Notes: generated by a model from the letters alone, not told the origin. A stretch of DNA of 64,000 nucleotides from Vibrio rotiferianus CAIM 577 = LMG 21460 (GCF_002741985.1 NZ_APHW01000101.1:1-64000); one strand, 5' to 3'. Positions 37,203-47,310 are shown, counted from the first letter of the stretch. Program-made: numbers and translations.

Positions 37203-37811
37203 ATGGATAAAGATCATAGCCTTAGAGAGAACCTCTTAGCGCTGACGCTCGGTAGCGCGTTAGTGTCACTTGGGGTTATCTTCTTCAACAAGGTTGGACT
37301 ACTTACTGGCGGTACGGCAGGGTTGGCAATCTTCCTCACCAAAATCAGCGACTTCAGTTTTGGTCAGGTGTTCTTCGCACTGAACCTACCTTTCTACATT
37401 CTGTCTGTGATGCGCATGGGTTGGCGTTTTACCATCAACACTTTTATCGCGGTTTCGATCGTGTCCTTTGCGGTAGACCACTTGCACCATGTGATTGAGA
37501 TTTCTCGTATTGAGCCCGTGTACGCAGCCCTACTAGGTGGTGGTTTGATTGGTATGGGGATGCTGGTGATTTTCCGTCACAAGATGAGTTTAGGTGGCTT
37601 TAACATCCTGGCGCTTTACCTTCAGGAGCGCTTTGGTATTCGTGCCGGTAAAGTACAAATGGCGCTCGACTGTACTATCGTTGTGATGTCGCTGTTTATC
37701 GTCGATGTTTACTTAATCGCCCTTTCTGTACTTGGCGCGATCGCGACCAACTTAATCTTAGCGATGAACCACAAACCTGGGCGCTACCAGCCGAAGCCAC
37801 AAGTTGTGTGA
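37203..37811 (+). CDS. YitT-family membrane protein
   Basis: 202 residues with five to six hydrophobic helices. GLLTGGTAGLAIFLTK and GLIGMGMLVIFRHKMSLGGFNILA are the repeated glycine-rich motifs of the YitT (DUF161) family. It lacks the extra C-terminal cytoplasmic domain of the longer Bacillus-type members. Transport of small solutes is suspected for the family, but the substrate is unknown. Confidence 0.85.
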   Translation: MDKDHSLRENLLALTLGSALVSLGVIFFNKVGLLTGGTAGLAIFLTKISDFSFGQVFFALNLPFYILSVMRMGWRFTINTFIAVSIVSFAVDHLHHVIEISRIEPVYAALLGGGLIGMGMLVIFRHKMSLGGFNILALYLQERFGIRAGKVQMALDCTIVVMSLFIVDVYLIALSVLGAIATNLILAMNHKPGRYQPKPQVV

Positions 37812-37834
37812 TAGGACTGAGTCACAAACAAAAC

Positions 37835-37867
37835 AAAGCCCCGAGCCATTAATTAACTCGGGGCTTT
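37835..37867. terminator. bidirectional terminator
   Basis: The stem AAAGCCCCGAG / CTCGGGGCTTT, followed by T-runs, lies between the convergent YitT-type gene and the gene at 37897. Confidence 0.9.
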
Positions 37868-37896
37868 TTGTTTGTTCTAGTTCGCTAACGAAAAGA

Positions 37897-38718
37897 TTAC
37901 GCCAATGGCGAGTTCTCACAATACTTCTGGTCATCCACCGTCAGTGTTTGCTTACTCACTTGGCTTAAGTGATAGTGCACTAACATCAACAAATCATGAG
38001 CGTAGAAGAGCTCAAAAGCATCTTCACCATTTTGGCGACAAATTGCCTCACAGCGATCAGCGTGTACTTTGGCTTTGAGTGGTTGTCCTGCTTTAAGTAG
38101 GCTCATGGCTAAGCGATATTCTGCGCGCTCTTCTTGCATCCAACCACCAGCAACCTTCCAATACTCAAGTGCCAGTGTCGCCGCTTCTAACATGTGTTCT
38201 ATTTGCGCTTCAGAGCGCGCCTCAAGCTCTTCATATTGGCAAGCAAGGTTGTTACCCGTAATGGCAATCGAGCGCGCTAGCGGCTCTACAACCTTGTCTG
38301 ATTCTAGACCAGCAGCTGCATTCACTAACCATGTGCTCGCTTGCTCTAGCTCATTCATCGCCGACAGTTCGTTGGCAATCTGAGCAAACACGCGGCGCTG
38401 GTCGACATCATCTAAATCAGCGATGTGATCCGTATTTTGGTCAATAAAATACTGCGCTACCGCTTTAGCTCTCTGGCGTGCCAAACATTGAGTTGCAACG
38501 CCGTTTTCGAGTTTATCTAAACTAGTAAGAAACTGCTTTGGATCGTGTAAATGACCAATGGAGGTATGCAGCATTAAAGGCAAAATGCGTTCAGCATGAT
38601 TAGTATCTTCCACCTCACTAATCGCTTGTTCTAATTGCTTGTATGTTTGTTGTGGCTGCGCTTCATGCTGTTGCCAGCTTTGGTTTATAAATGCATCAAA
38701 ATCCGTATTGAAAGACAT
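37897..38718 (-). CDS. helical repeat protein of unknown function
   Basis: About 273 residues from ATG 38718 (AAAGGA 10 bp upstream); an ATG seven codons earlier has a weaker site. It is soluble and almost entirely helical by composition, with tetratricopeptide-like alternation of small and bulky residues (AIAITGNNLACQYEELEARS, LALEYWKVAGGWMQEE). I do not recognise a named family. A role in protein-protein contact is plausible from the fold only. Confidence 0.65.
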   Translation of the reverse strand: MSFNTDFDAFINQSWQQHEAQPQQTYKQLEQAISEVEDTNHAERILPLMLHTSIGHLHDPKQFLTSLDKLENGVATQCLARQRAKAVAQYFIDQNTDHIADLDDVDQRRVFAQIANELSAMNELEQASTWLVNAAAGLESDKVVEPLARSIAITGNNLACQYEELEARSEAQIEHMLEAATLALEYWKVAGGWMQEERAEYRLAMSLLKAGQPLKAKVHADRCEAICRQNGEDAFELFYAHDLLMLVHYHLSQVSKQTLTVDDQKYCENSPLA

Positions 38719-38826
38719 ATCCTTATTATCCTTTTTCATTGCTCTGGATTGCTTATTAGCACAACAACCCTACACAAAATTTAGCCAAATAAGGTAAAAC
38801 TTGCCGGATTCTGAGAATGGTCTCAC

Positions 38827-39309
38827 TTAAAGTGGTGTACCCTTCTCCAACGCTAATAGTCGTTGTTTGCGCTCTACCCCGCCCGCATAGCCAGTGAGCT
38901 TGCCACTTTTACCGATCACTCGATGGCATGGCACCACAATCGAAATTGGGTTTTTACCATTAGCCAGCCCCACTGCACGCACAGCTTTGGGGTTGCCGAT
39001 CGCATTCGCAAGGTCTTGGTAGCTCCACGTTTCGCCATAAGGAATGGTCGTCAGCGCATACCAAACTTGGGTTTGGAAATCAGTACCCGTTGCCGCAAGT
39101 GGCAAGTCGAATTCGTTACGCAGCCCAGCAAAGTATTCTTCCAATTGGGTAACGGTTTGGCTAAGCACGATATGCTGATCATCACGTTCACCCAAATCGT
39201 ATGGTTTGGTGGTACACGTTTCAAACCAAATCCCCAGCAAACCTTGCTCGTTGGCTTGGATGGTCACTGCGCCTAACGGACTTGGCATTACCGTATAAAG
39301 TGATTTCAT
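38827..39309 (-). CDS. ogt: methylated-DNA--protein-cysteine methyltransferase
   Basis: 160 residues from ATG 39309. The active-site motif [10 protein letters not shown] holds the acceptor cysteine, preceded by [13 protein letters not shown] and the DNA-binding [17 protein letters not shown] segment. It repairs O6-alkylguanine by a one-use alkyl transfer. The start overlaps the stop of the Ada/AlkA-type gene (ATGA), so both are made from one message. Earlier in-frame ATGs lie inside the upstream gene. Confidence 0.95.
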   Translation of the reverse strand: MKSLYTVMPSPLGAVTIQANEQGLLGIWFETCTTKPYDLGERDDQHIVLSQTVTQLEEYFAGLRNEFDLPLAATGTDFQTQVWYALTTIPYGETWSYQDLANAIGNPKAVRAVGLANGKNPISIVVPCHRVIGKSGKLTGYAGGVERKQRLLALEKGTPL

Positions 39310-40673
39310 GATTGATTCCATAAGTGAAAAGTCGCGTAGCTGCCCCAAGGCGACGCTGTATGAGTATTCAATGACGGATAGTTTGGCATAGCTTTCTTCA
39401 CCACCAAGTCTTTATCTAAAAAACAATCCGGTTTAGACTGACCACGCAGTTGCGCATAGCTCACCGTCCACGGGCCTATGCCTTTCAACTCCAGCCATTG
39501 TTGTGGGCCCGCTTCTGGATTCTGCTGCATGTACTGAGCAAATCGCACCAATGTGTCTTTACGACTTTGCGGCATGCGCAAAAAACTGACATCGGCACAG
39601 GCAATTGCTTCTGGCGTTGGGAAGTGACGTACTTGCTGGTCGTTGCTGAGCGTCTCTACTAGCAAATTAAGCTGCCCAATCGCCGCTTTGACCGATACTT
39701 GCTGCCCTAACACAGCACGAACTCCAGCTTCCCATGCACTCCACACGCCTGGAATACGAATACCCGGTGTTTTGACTAATCCCGGCGCAATGTATTCAAG
39801 GTGCTGCTCCACCGTACAGATATCCGCATCGAGGTCGAACATACGACGCACACCAGCCACGAGACTCAGCAGCTTGGTTACGTCTTCAATATCAAACGCC
39901 ATCTCAAGGTAACCTTCGCCCTGAGTGACCTTGAATCGCGCCTGACAGTCATCCAGAGAAACGTTGCGCAGGTATGCATCTTCAGTAACTTGCTCCACTC
40001 CCTCAATTGCACGTAAGCGATAAAAATCAAGCATATGTTGCCAATTCAACGCACCGCGATAAGGCAATACAATTCGATTCGTCCCCATGCCATCAAACTC
40101 TTTTCGGCGTATTTGAGATGGCGTTAGTTGCAGGATTTTTTGAAACGCATCATTGAAACGTCGCGTACTATTAAACCCCGCGGCAAACCCAATTTCAGTG
40201 ACTGACATGGAGCTCGAGTGTAGCAACTGCTTGGCAAACATCAGTTGTTGGTATTGAGCGTATTGCTTGGGTGACATTCCAAGATATTGCTCGAACAGCA
40301 TGCGCAAATAACGATCTGAGATCCCTAGGCGCTTCGATAATGCAGCAAGAGACTGGTTCTGCAATTCTCCGCGATCGATCATTGTGATCGCGCGTTGAAA
40401 TGTTGTCTCGACACCTTTCCACGCCCAAGAGCCTGGGGCGCTATCGGGTCGGCATCGCAAACAAGGGCGATACCCAGCCTTCAAAGCTTGAGTTTTATCG
40501 GTGAAATACTCGACATTTTCTTCTTTTGGTAAGTTGGCAGGACAGATAGGGCGACAAAAGATGCCGGTGGTTTTCACTGCAATGTAAAAGCGTCCGTCAA
40601 AACGACTGTCTCGTGCCATACGCGCTCTCTGGCACTGCTCCCTGGTTAAAGAAGCGTATGGATTGATGGTCAT
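39306..40673 (-). CDS. Ada-type regulator fused to AlkA-type DNA glycosylase
   Basis: About 455 residues from ATG 40673 (40700 is also possible). Domains in order: Ada methyl-phosphotriester zinc domain with [10 protein letters not shown] and CLRCRP cysteines (about 25-75), an AraC-type helix-turn-helix (about 85-185), and an AlkA N-terminal plus HhH-GPD glycosylase domain with [16 protein letters not shown] and the catalytic Asp in LDKDLVVK. It senses methyl damage in DNA and removes alkylated bases, and probably activates its own operon with the coupled ogt. This fusion is known in several gammaproteobacteria. Confidence 0.92.
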   Translation of the reverse strand: MTINPYASLTREQCQRARMARDSRFDGRFYIAVKTTGIFCRPICPANLPKEENVEYFTDKTQALKAGYRPCLRCRPDSAPGSWAWKGVETTFQRAITMIDRGELQNQSLAALSKRLGISDRYLRMLFEQYLGMSPKQYAQYQQLMFAKQLLHSSSMSVTEIGFAAGFNSTRRFNDAFQKILQLTPSQIRRKEFDGMGTNRIVLPYRGALNWQHMLDFYRLRAIEGVEQVTEDAYLRNVSLDDCQARFKVTQGEGYLEMAFDIEDVTKLLSLVAGVRRMFDLDADICTVEQHLEYIAPGLVKTPGIRIPGVWSAWEAGVRAVLGQQVSVKAAIGQLNLLVETLSNDQQVRHFPTPEAIACADVSFLRMPQSRKDTLVRFAQYMQQNPEAGPQQWLELKGIGPWTVSYAQLRGQSKPDCFLDKDLVVKKAMPNYPSLNTHTASPWGSYATFHLWNQS

Positions 40674-40866
40674 ATTAGTGTTCCCGTTTTCATCCTTCAT
40701 TTAGAACCAACATTAGGGCTCAATCAGTACACATACATTGTAGATTGCAATGCAGAATGAGGTTAGCCATTTTCGGAACTCAATAATGAGAAAATGTGGC
40801 ATTAGTCAATTTGTGCACTAAGGTTAGGTAAGAACAACACAACAACGTCGGCTAAAGGGAATTGGC

Positions 40867-41070
40867 ATGGACTTACATACGTGCGTGATTGTACTTAGAA
40901 ATCACAAGGTTATTACTAGCAGATCGGTGGAACACTCTATAGGCATTATTGAGCGTGACTCGGATAATGAGATTTCAGAAATTCAAATTAATACAACTGA
41001 TGGCACCAGCATAAGGACTTATCACTACAATTGTGTGGAAGATTCACTCGAAAGTTTAATGAACCTGTAA
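40867..41070 (+). CDS. hypothetical 67-residue protein
   Basis: A small soluble protein with an AAAGGGA ribosome site before the ATG and its own terminator at 41096, which supports it being a real gene. It is mixed in charge, with likely beta-hairpins (CVIVLRNHKVITSRS, EISEIQINTTDG). No family recognised. Confidence 0.55.
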   Translation: MDLHTCVIVLRNHKVITSRSVEHSIGIIERDSDNEISEIQINTTDGTSIRTYHYNCVEDSLESLMNL

Positions 41071-41095
41071 TTACTCCTATCTCCCTTGTAAAAGC

Positions 41096-41125
41096 AAAAG
41101 AGCACAATTGATTGTGCTCTTTTTT
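41096..41125 (+). terminator. terminator of the 67-residue gene
   Basis: A perfect inverted repeat, AAAAGAGCACAAT / ATTGTGCTCTTTT, followed by T7. Confidence 0.88.
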
Positions 41126-41266
41126 TGTCGTTCATCTACCTGACTTAATAGCACAGCACTGGATGCATTCTGCCATAACTCTAGGTTCAGAAAGATCCAA
41201 ATAAAAAGCTCTTAGTTTTATACCAAGAGCTTTTCTTAATCTCACTTAGAAGATGACAAATTATCT

Positions 41267-42160
41267 CTATTCGTCGGCAGGAATGTCTGCGATTTGCTGC
41301 AAGCTATACGCGGTGAGAGGGTCGATGTCTTTAACCAGTTCTTCAACCTGTTTAATCGCCTCTACAGACGTGCTAGCTTTGCGATAACTCAAATAGATAG
41401 GGCGGTACCAATCTTCTACGCCAGACACCTTGTAGAGCTGCCCGCTTGCGATAAATGGCTCAACCAAAGATGCTGGTAGGTATGCGCTACCACCTTTCTC
41501 CAAAACGAAGTCTAATGCGATACGAGCGGTAGAAGTGCGAAGGTAAGGAGCTGGGATTTTTGGGTGACGTTCCGCATGCTCAGAAGCGAAGCGTGTACCC
41601 CAATCCACATACACGTATTTCTTACCAAATACGGTATCAAGAGAGTCAGGCTCGGTAGAAACTAACACAAGCACCACATCCGCTACTTTTTTGCAGTTGA
41701 GCTCATCCGCTTTGATTTGGTCAAAGGCAAATGCCATATCGAGAGTACGCTCTAAAAGACTGCGGCTGAGCATTTCACGACCCATGACTTCCGCCATAAA
41801 ACCATAACCACTGAACGAGTCTGTTACCACACTCAAGCAATTTTGCAGGTAAGCATCCCAAATATTCGGCGTACCGCCCATAGTGAGCTGTAATGCTTTG
41901 CCATCTTCAAGGGATAATTCGAGCTTAGCTTGCTGTAAAGTGGTGACCATCACCTCAGCATAGCCGATCAAACGCTCGCCTGCAGACGTCAACTTTATGT
42001 TATTTCGATCACGAATAAACAACTGCGTATCGAAATAACTTTCGAGTTGTTTGATGCGTGCGCTTACTGCGGCTTGAGTAATGTATAAGTTCTCAGCAGC
42101 TCGTCCGAAGTGACGAACCTTTGCCAGCTCTAAAAATGTTCGAAAGACCTTTACATCCAT
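41267..42160 (-). CDS. hdfR: LysR-family regulator HdfR
   Basis: 297 residues from ATG 42160 (AGGAG 7 bp upstream). The N-terminal winged helix reads DVKVFRTFLELAKVRHFGRAAENLYITQAAVSARIKQ, closely like E. coli HdfR, a repressor of the flagellar master operon. Gene order supports it: maoP lies divergently 147 bp away, as in enterobacteria. Targets in vibrios may differ because flhDC is absent there (established knowledge). Confidence 0.88.
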   Translation of the reverse strand: MDVKVFRTFLELAKVRHFGRAAENLYITQAAVSARIKQLESYFDTQLFIRDRNNIKLTSAGERLIGYAEVMVTTLQQAKLELSLEDGKALQLTMGGTPNIWDAYLQNCLSVVTDSFSGYGFMAEVMGREMLSRSLLERTLDMAFAFDQIKADELNCKKVADVVLVLVSTEPDSLDTVFGKKYVYVDWGTRFASEHAERHPKIPAPYLRTSTARIALDFVLEKGGSAYLPASLVEPFIASGQLYKVSGVEDWYRPIYLSYRKASTSVEAIKQVEELVKDIDPLTAYSLQQIADIPADE

Positions 42161-42307
42161 AAACCATCTCCTGGTCAATATAAAACCAGATTAACAACTA
42201 ATTAAAATTTTGACGACAAAAAAGTTTTGTTTTTCTTTTGTTAGCTTTGCGCCTAATTTCGCCGTAATTCATCACATTCATCAATAACGGTTACAGAGGC
42301 TGTTGAT

Positions 42308-42661
42308 ATGTCTGACACTGAATTTCGTCATGGCAAAAAACGTTTTTACGACAACGTAAAATTTCCGCGCGGCTTTGCAAAGTCTGGCGATTTTACTCTC
42401 TCAGAAGAGGAAATCCTAACAATTTATGGGGATACTATGCTTGGCCTAGAGTCAGGCGAGTTGACACCTGAGAACTCCGAAGAAAAACACTTCGTGAAAG
42501 TTCTAGAAAACCCAGGCAAAGCGAAAACAAAAATCGAACGCACTTGGTTGAAGTACGTCCAACTGGCTCGTGGTCGCAAACGCTTTCACACGCTAAATGG
42601 CCGCAACAAACCAGAAGCGTCAGATGACTATGCAGAAGAGAGCTTAGCAGAAGACGATTAA
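42308..42661 (+). CDS. maoP: macrodomain Ori organisation protein MaoP
   Basis: 117 residues of the DUF413/YifE family: FYDNVKFPRGFAKSGDFTLSEEEILTIYGDTMLGLESG is its hallmark. In E. coli MaoP, with a 17-bp site maoS near the hdfR-maoP gap, constrains DNA in the origin region. The divergent arrangement with hdfR is kept here. I could not confirm a maoS sequence in the gap. Confidence 0.92.
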   Translation: MSDTEFRHGKKRFYDNVKFPRGFAKSGDFTLSEEEILTIYGDTMLGLESGELTPENSEEKHFVKVLENPGKAKTKIERTWLKYVQLARGRKRFHTLNGRNKPEASDDYAEESLAEDD

Positions 42662-42704
42662 TTCCAGCCCCTCACCAAGTGTTCACGCTTGGATGAGTCA
42701 AAGA

Positions 42705-42735
42705 AAAGCCCTTAAGTAATTTCTTTAAGGGCTTT
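42705..42735. terminator. bidirectional terminator after maoP
   Basis: The stem AAAGCCCTTAA / TTAAGGGCTTT with T-rich flank lies between convergent genes. Confidence 0.88.
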
Positions 42736-42760
42736 TTCAACTCAATAAGCTCACTTCCCA

Positions 42761-43012
42761 CTATTTGGCCAGCATTGCAACCTTCTTCAGGAAGCTGTCT
42801 TTTAGGTGTTCTTGGTCATACTCCAAGTGATAGGTGTTATGGAATCCCACTTTCAATTCCACGCCATTCCCCCGCATAAAAACGTTGTAGCCATCATAAT
42901 CAGAGAATGCTTCAACCCCTTCATATATTTTACCGAATTCCGTTGGCGTGCCTTTGTTCATGACACATTCATATGCTTGCAGCACTTTGGTGGCGTCTAG
43001 TTCATTTCTCAT
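42761..43012 (-). CDS. DUF3081-type small protein
   Basis: 83 residues from ATG 43012, with GAGGAAAA upstream. The middle (SDYDGYNVFMRGNGVELKVGFHNTYHLEY) matches the DUF3081 pattern as I remember it; the family is mainly in vibrios and relatives. Function unknown. A longer frame beginning at 43078 adds a hydrophobic stretch without ribosome site. Confidence 0.7.
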   Translation of the reverse strand: MRNELDATKVLQAYECVMNKGTPTEFGKIYEGVEAFSDYDGYNVFMRGNGVELKVGFHNTYHLEYDQEHLKDSFLKKVAMLAK

Positions 43013-43397
43013 TGCGATTTTCCTCAGCAATAAACTCCATTTAAGTATGGTTAAAGAAAAAACACCGTGCCACACCATAGGTTGCGTAAGATCATAACTT
43101 CCGTATTTTCTTGTTACTTTCTCTTACAGAACAAACCTCTACTCAACGTATCAGTTACATGAAAAACTTAATTTCAGTCATAAATTTTAAACACTAAACA
43201 GCTAGTCTAGCGACACAAACGCCTTCTATGTAAGTAAGCCATTATCGTAAGCAAACGTGAAAACTGCTGAGAAAAGCAACATTGATTAAAGAAAAAGCAA
43301 ATTTTTGACCTAAAACAATAGCAGTTCGCCATTACTTATTTTATAATGCGAATTAATGTTTCAGGACATCTTAAATTCCAATAACTAGGGGCACAAA

Positions 43398-44198
43398 ATG
43401 AGACTTATCCCGTTAGCTCAGGCAGCACAAGTAGGCAAGTGGGCAGCAGCACACATCGCTAAGCGTATTAACGACTTCAAACCAACTGCTGAGCGTCCAT
43501 TCGTTCTGGGTCTACCTACTGGTGGCACTCCTCTAGCAACTTACAAAGCATTAATCGAACTTTACCAAGCTGGTGAAGTAAGCTTCGAACACGTTGTAAC
43601 ATTCAACATGGATGAATACATTGGTATCCCTGCGGATCACCCTGAATCATACCGTTCATTCATGTACAGCAACTTCTTCAACCACGTAAACATCCAAGAA
43701 GCGAACATCAACCTTCTTAACGGTAACGCGGAAGATCACGAAGCAGAATGTCAGCGCTACGAAGACAAAATTAAGTCTTACGGCAAGATCAACCTATTCA
43801 TGGGCGGCGTGGGTAACGACGGTCACATCGCATTCAACGAGCCAGCATCTTCTCTGTCTTCACGCACTCGCATCAAGACACTGACAGAAGACACTCGTAT
43901 CGCGAACTCTCGTTTCTTCGATGGCGACATCAACCAAGTGCCTAAGTACGCACTGACTATCGGTGTTGGTACGCTACTAGACGCTGAAGAAATAATGATC
44001 CTAGTAACAGGTCACAACAAAGCACTTGCTCTAGAAGCAGCAGTAGAAGGCAGCGTAAACCACCTATGGACGGTTTCTGCACTTCAGCTTCACCCTAAAG
44101 CAGTGATCGTTTGTGATGAGCCTTCACAACAAGAACTTAAAGTGAAGACAGTTAAGTACTTCTCTGAACTAGAAGCGGAAAACATCAAAGGTTTCTAA
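43398..44198 (+). CDS. nagB: glucosamine-6-phosphate deaminase
   Basis: 266 residues, the hexameric NagB length. Motifs: [28 protein letters not shown] (catalytic Asp72 region), [17 protein letters not shown] and [11 protein letters not shown]. It converts glucosamine 6-phosphate to fructose 6-phosphate plus ammonia, the last step of chitin/GlcNAc use, and thus links to chiA in the same window. It stands alone with a long (~320 bp) upstream region that includes TTCGC/GCGAA half-sites near 43325-43352, possibly for a NagC-type regulator (weak). Confidence 0.95.
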   Translation: MRLIPLAQAAQVGKWAAAHIAKRINDFKPTAERPFVLGLPTGGTPLATYKALIELYQAGEVSFEHVVTFNMDEYIGIPADHPESYRSFMYSNFFNHVNIQEANINLLNGNAEDHEAECQRYEDKIKSYGKINLFMGGVGNDGHIAFNEPASSLSSRTRIKTLTEDTRIANSRFFDGDINQVPKYALTIGVGTLLDAEEIMILVTGHNKALALEAAVEGSVNHLWTVSALQLHPKAVIVCDEPSQQELKVKTVKYFSELEAENIKGF

Positions 44199-44236
44199 TC
44201 CTTCGGATGACGACCAAAGATAAACGCTGAATAGAC

Positions 44237-44263
44237 AAAACCCGTGACTGCTCACGGGTTTTT
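44237..44263 (+). terminator. terminator of nagB
   Basis: The stem AAAACCCGTG / CACGGGTTTTT, with a T-rich end. Confidence 0.88.
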
Positions 44264-44284
44264 CGTTTCTAGATGACAGTGCGG

Positions 44285-45151
44285 CTAATAGGCTTGAATA
44301 CCAAACTGGCGTAGGCGTTTCGGTAACACTTCATCTAACCTATCTACCTCACTCGCTTCAACTTCAATTAAGTTGAAATTGTGATTTTTGTACACTCCAC
44401 GAATCTTCTCTTGCTCCGATTCTGACATCTCGCCGGTGTCACTGCCCCAAAATTGCAAATAAACTTTGCCACTAGGCAGATAGAAATCACTGGTCACGTC
44501 TTGGGCAATTGGTAGTTGGCGTTCGTACGCATGCACTACGCCCGCTAGATATAACCAATTATCGATTAACAGTTCCCCTTTGGAGCGAACGTAATGCCCG
44601 TCTAAAGTGCGGTGTTTGGCTTCAAACTTTTGACGAAAGTTGGAAAGGGACTTGTCCGTGGAATGAGACTCGGCATCTTGCCCCAAAAACTCAATCACTG
44701 ACTGCTTAAGGCGCTTGTTACGCAACACTATGTCATGCCACACCACAAAGGTATGATTCGATTCCTTATCGACACGCAGGTGACCTCCAGCACGTATGCC
44801 CGCTTCGGTCAGGCTCCAACCTTCGTCAGATTTGCTAATCCAACCTAACTCGCTTAACAACTGGTTCATGCGTTTGGCATTAAGTTTGAGCTTCTCACCC
44901 AGTTGGGTAGCGCTGTAGGTTTTGCCAGAGGACGTCGCAAGTTCTATGTGCAAATTGGTTGGCCAAACGATGAACGGCCCAAATTTAGGGTGATCGACAT
45001 ACTCACCACCGTACTTGGTGCCCTCTTCGGTCAAAATCCAATGGTCGTCTTTACGCACGATGTAACCCGCGCGTTTCAGATCAGCAAACAACAGCTTGGC
45101 TTCTATCTGGCGCATTTTTGCTAACGCCGATGTGGAAATTTTCTCTGACAT
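44285..45151 (-). CDS. protein with two winged-helix-like repeats and a nuclease-like C-terminal domain
   Basis: 288 residues. The N-terminal half holds two similar modules (about 10-50 and 75-125): MNQLLSELGWISK...GWSLTEAGIRAGG has the pattern of phage antirepressor KilAC domains. The C-terminal half has SKGELLIDNWLYLAG (Glu193), a YERQLP segment, DFYLPSG (Asp222) and YLQFWG (Gln233). This spacing resembles the PD-(D/E)xK nuclease core seen at the start of helicase-IV-type proteins, with Gln in place of the usual acidic residue. DNA repair or phage-related function is inference; I know of no characterised homologue. Confidence 0.65.
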   Translation of the reverse strand: MSEKISTSALAKMRQIEAKLLFADLKRAGYIVRKDDHWILTEEGTKYGGEYVDHPKFGPFIVWPTNLHIELATSSGKTYSATQLGEKLKLNAKRMNQLLSELGWISKSDEGWSLTEAGIRAGGHLRVDKESNHTFVVWHDIVLRNKRLKQSVIEFLGQDAESHSTDKSLSNFRQKFEAKHRTLDGHYVRSKGELLIDNWLYLAGVVHAYERQLPIAQDVTSDFYLPSGKVYLQFWGSDTGEMSESEQEKIRGVYKNHNFNLIEVEASEVDRLDEVLPKRLRQFGIQAY

Positions 45152-45599
45152 AACGCGCTAACTCCTAAATATCGCGAATAAAGAACCCTAACTCTGACAT
45201 TGCTACCCGTTAATCTTATCGTTCTATGAACAACATATGCATATTAACGCATTGATTTCATTGCTTGAAGTAAGAATAGGTTAGATTTTCTATCCACTGC
45301 AAAAAAGAGCCACTTGGTAGGGTTAACTTGGTAAATAAACGCAAAACGGTAACAATTTTTCTAAAACAGAGACTTAAGGCCAATGATGACGCTGACGATT
45401 AATACTCTCTATCAAGTAAAACTGACAATCTTCAATTCAGCTCACTTTTTCACCACCCCAAAATACAACTGAGCCCCTCTGGGCATTTGAAAATGCGCTA
45501 ACTTCGCTTCGATGCAAGCTCAATATCGGCAAAACCATCAGGCTCACTGAAAGAAAAACCATTTATAATTTATAAGGTTAGCTCTGTTTTAGTAACAAA

Positions 45600-45796
45600 A
45601 ATCATTTGATGTACTGCTAATAAGTCGAATGTTAAATTGGTTTTGGTTAGTACATCCGGGTGTAATGTATGACTGCGCTCGATGTCGCTTAAGTGTCAAA
45701 TCTCCAAGGATGGAGTCCCCATCAGGCACTTGAGTTCCACTTGATGTATGCTCTTATTTTTAATATCAAAAAGGACTCGTTAAGAGTCCTTTTTTT
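45600..45796 (+). ncRNA. possible small RNA ending at a strong terminator
   Basis: The 700-bp gap 45152-45862 has no convincing open frame. Near its end lies a strong plus-strand terminator (45768-45796) with no plus-strand gene for 1.5 kb upstream. The preceding ~150 nt contain several short self-complementary segments (for example CTCC/GGAG around 45700 and AAGTG/CACTT pairs at 45690-45740). The terminator can also serve the minus-strand carbonic anhydrase gene, which is the simpler reading. Confidence 0.25.
45768..45796. terminator. bidirectional terminator downstream of carbonic anhydrase
   Basis: The perfect stem AAAAAGGACTC / GAGTCCTTTTT with T-runs in both directions. Confidence 0.88.
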
Positions 45797-45862
45797 CATT
45801 TAAACAACCATGTATCGCAGATAGCGCGCAAAACGCGTCAGACTACGAGCTATCATTGATGA

Positions 45863-46567
45863 TTATTTGATGATGAGTCGAGCGTTAATCGGCTGAATCG
45901 GGCGATTATTTTTGCCCATGATATCCATAAACGCTTTCACTTGCGCTTCAGATACCGTTTCAACATCTTTCAAAACCAGCCAACGAACACCTTCAGAACA
46001 TGGTGGTGTGGTTAACGAGCCATTGAATCGGTAGTAGGCGTGCTTAGAAGGAATGAGCGATTTGATACTCACAGACTCAACGCTGGTTGTTTTTCCCTCT
46101 TCAAACTCTTGCTTCAGCAACTTGCTCAGCGCTGGATTTTCATCTCCTAGCTTATAGAAAACGGCGACAACAGCGAGATTGCCATCTTTATCGGTATGAA
46201 CAAAGTGTGCCTCAAGCGGGTACTCTTTTCCGTCAACATGGTTTTCAGATGGTGTGTGGAAGTGAAATTGAGAAAGCGTGAATTTTTTACCGTCAACCAA
46301 TAGCGTGTTATTGCCCTCAACATTGGCTTGCAGAGTATGGCCGTTATCAATGGCGGAAACGGAATTGCCTAGGTAGTTGATGCTTATCTCATCCATAATG
46401 CCCAACACAGTTGATTGAATATTTACCGGGCTTTGGTTCTTACCTTGTTGGCAATCTTCAGAGAATTTACCCCAAAATTCAGGCCCATTCTCACCTTCGT
46501 ATCCCCAATGCGCAGCATGTGCTGTAGAGCTCAATAGCAGGCTAATCGCTAACAGTGATTTATTCAT
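45863..46567 (-). CDS. periplasmic alpha-carbonic anhydrase
   Basis: 234 residues with a signal peptide (about 1-19). Zinc ligands His102 and His104 in QFHFHTPSENH, and His121 in LEAHFVH; the NQSPVNI segment and LTTPPCSEGVRW are family hallmarks. It interconverts CO2 and bicarbonate in the periplasm. It lies near a SulP anion transporter and the urease genes, whose reaction releases CO2 and ammonia; a common role in pH or bicarbonate balance is inference. Confidence 0.94.
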   Translation of the reverse strand: MNKSLLAISLLLSSTAHAAHWGYEGENGPEFWGKFSEDCQQGKNQSPVNIQSTVLGIMDEISINYLGNSVSAIDNGHTLQANVEGNNTLLVDGKKFTLSQFHFHTPSENHVDGKEYPLEAHFVHTDKDGNLAVVAVFYKLGDENPALSKLLKQEFEEGKTTSVESVSIKSLIPSKHAYYRFNGSLTTPPCSEGVRWLVLKDVETVSEAQVKAFMDIMGKNNRPIQPINARLIIK

Positions 46568-46933
46568 TTTATCCTCATTTTAATAAATTAATAAAAATCA
46601 GATAATTAGTAAAACGTCAAAGTCATCACAGTGTCAGATAAATACAAACACAACCATAATCAACATTTATCAAAATAAATCAAGCAAATATTTAAATGGA
46701 TTTAAAAGAAATACAATAGTGAGATTTGTATTTCATCATTAGACTAGACTATTTCAACATCAAGAAATTCTAACAAAATAAGTTGAAGAGATTTTCTTAT
46801 GCACTAATAATCCAACCATAAAGCGACCATCGTCTAAACCCCATCTCTTTATTAGCAGCACATCTCTATTAATAACAATTTACTTTTAGAGTCCAATGCT
46901 CAACAAAACCATCATTGAAAAAGACATGCAATT
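46568..46933. other. AT-rich gap with no gene seen
   Basis: About 366 bp between divergent genes. It must hold both promoters, but no clear operator, RNA or open frame stands out. Confidence 0.5.
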
Positions 46934-47140
46934 ATGAGTGAATATATTTACGTTTATGATGACAAAATATTGGATGAATACCTAGATAAACTGAATGCCA
47001 GTAAGAGTATTGTAAACAGATCGACGCTAAGATTACTTGCTAATGAACTAAAGATTGAACTTTCGGTCGGCCGACTGAAAACTAAAGAATTTTATGACTA
47101 TATAAAAAGACCAAAGAATCTCACTAGGTTATTAAAGTAA
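46934..47140 (+). CDS. hypothetical 68-residue protein
   Basis: A small basic/acidic mixed protein (YDDKILDEYLDKLNASKS...RLLANELKIELSVGRLKTKEFYDYI), probably helical. It has a plausible terminator at 47311 but a weak ribosome site. Base composition is AT-rich like the surrounding DNA. No family recognised. Confidence 0.45.
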   Translation: MSEYIYVYDDKILDEYLDKLNASKSIVNRSTLRLLANELKIELSVGRLKTKEFYDYIKRPKNLTRLLK

Positions 47141-47310
47141 CGACTATTTAGCTATACGCTCCAGGTGTTTAGATTCAAACTCAACATCCGCTATATATAT
47201 TGAACTAAAACACTGGTCATATACTATAGCTTTTATCAAACGTTACTATTGTTTGATTTCACTTTTTGTTCCGTAGATTTAATCTACTTATTCTGCACAA
47301 TGATCCTTTA

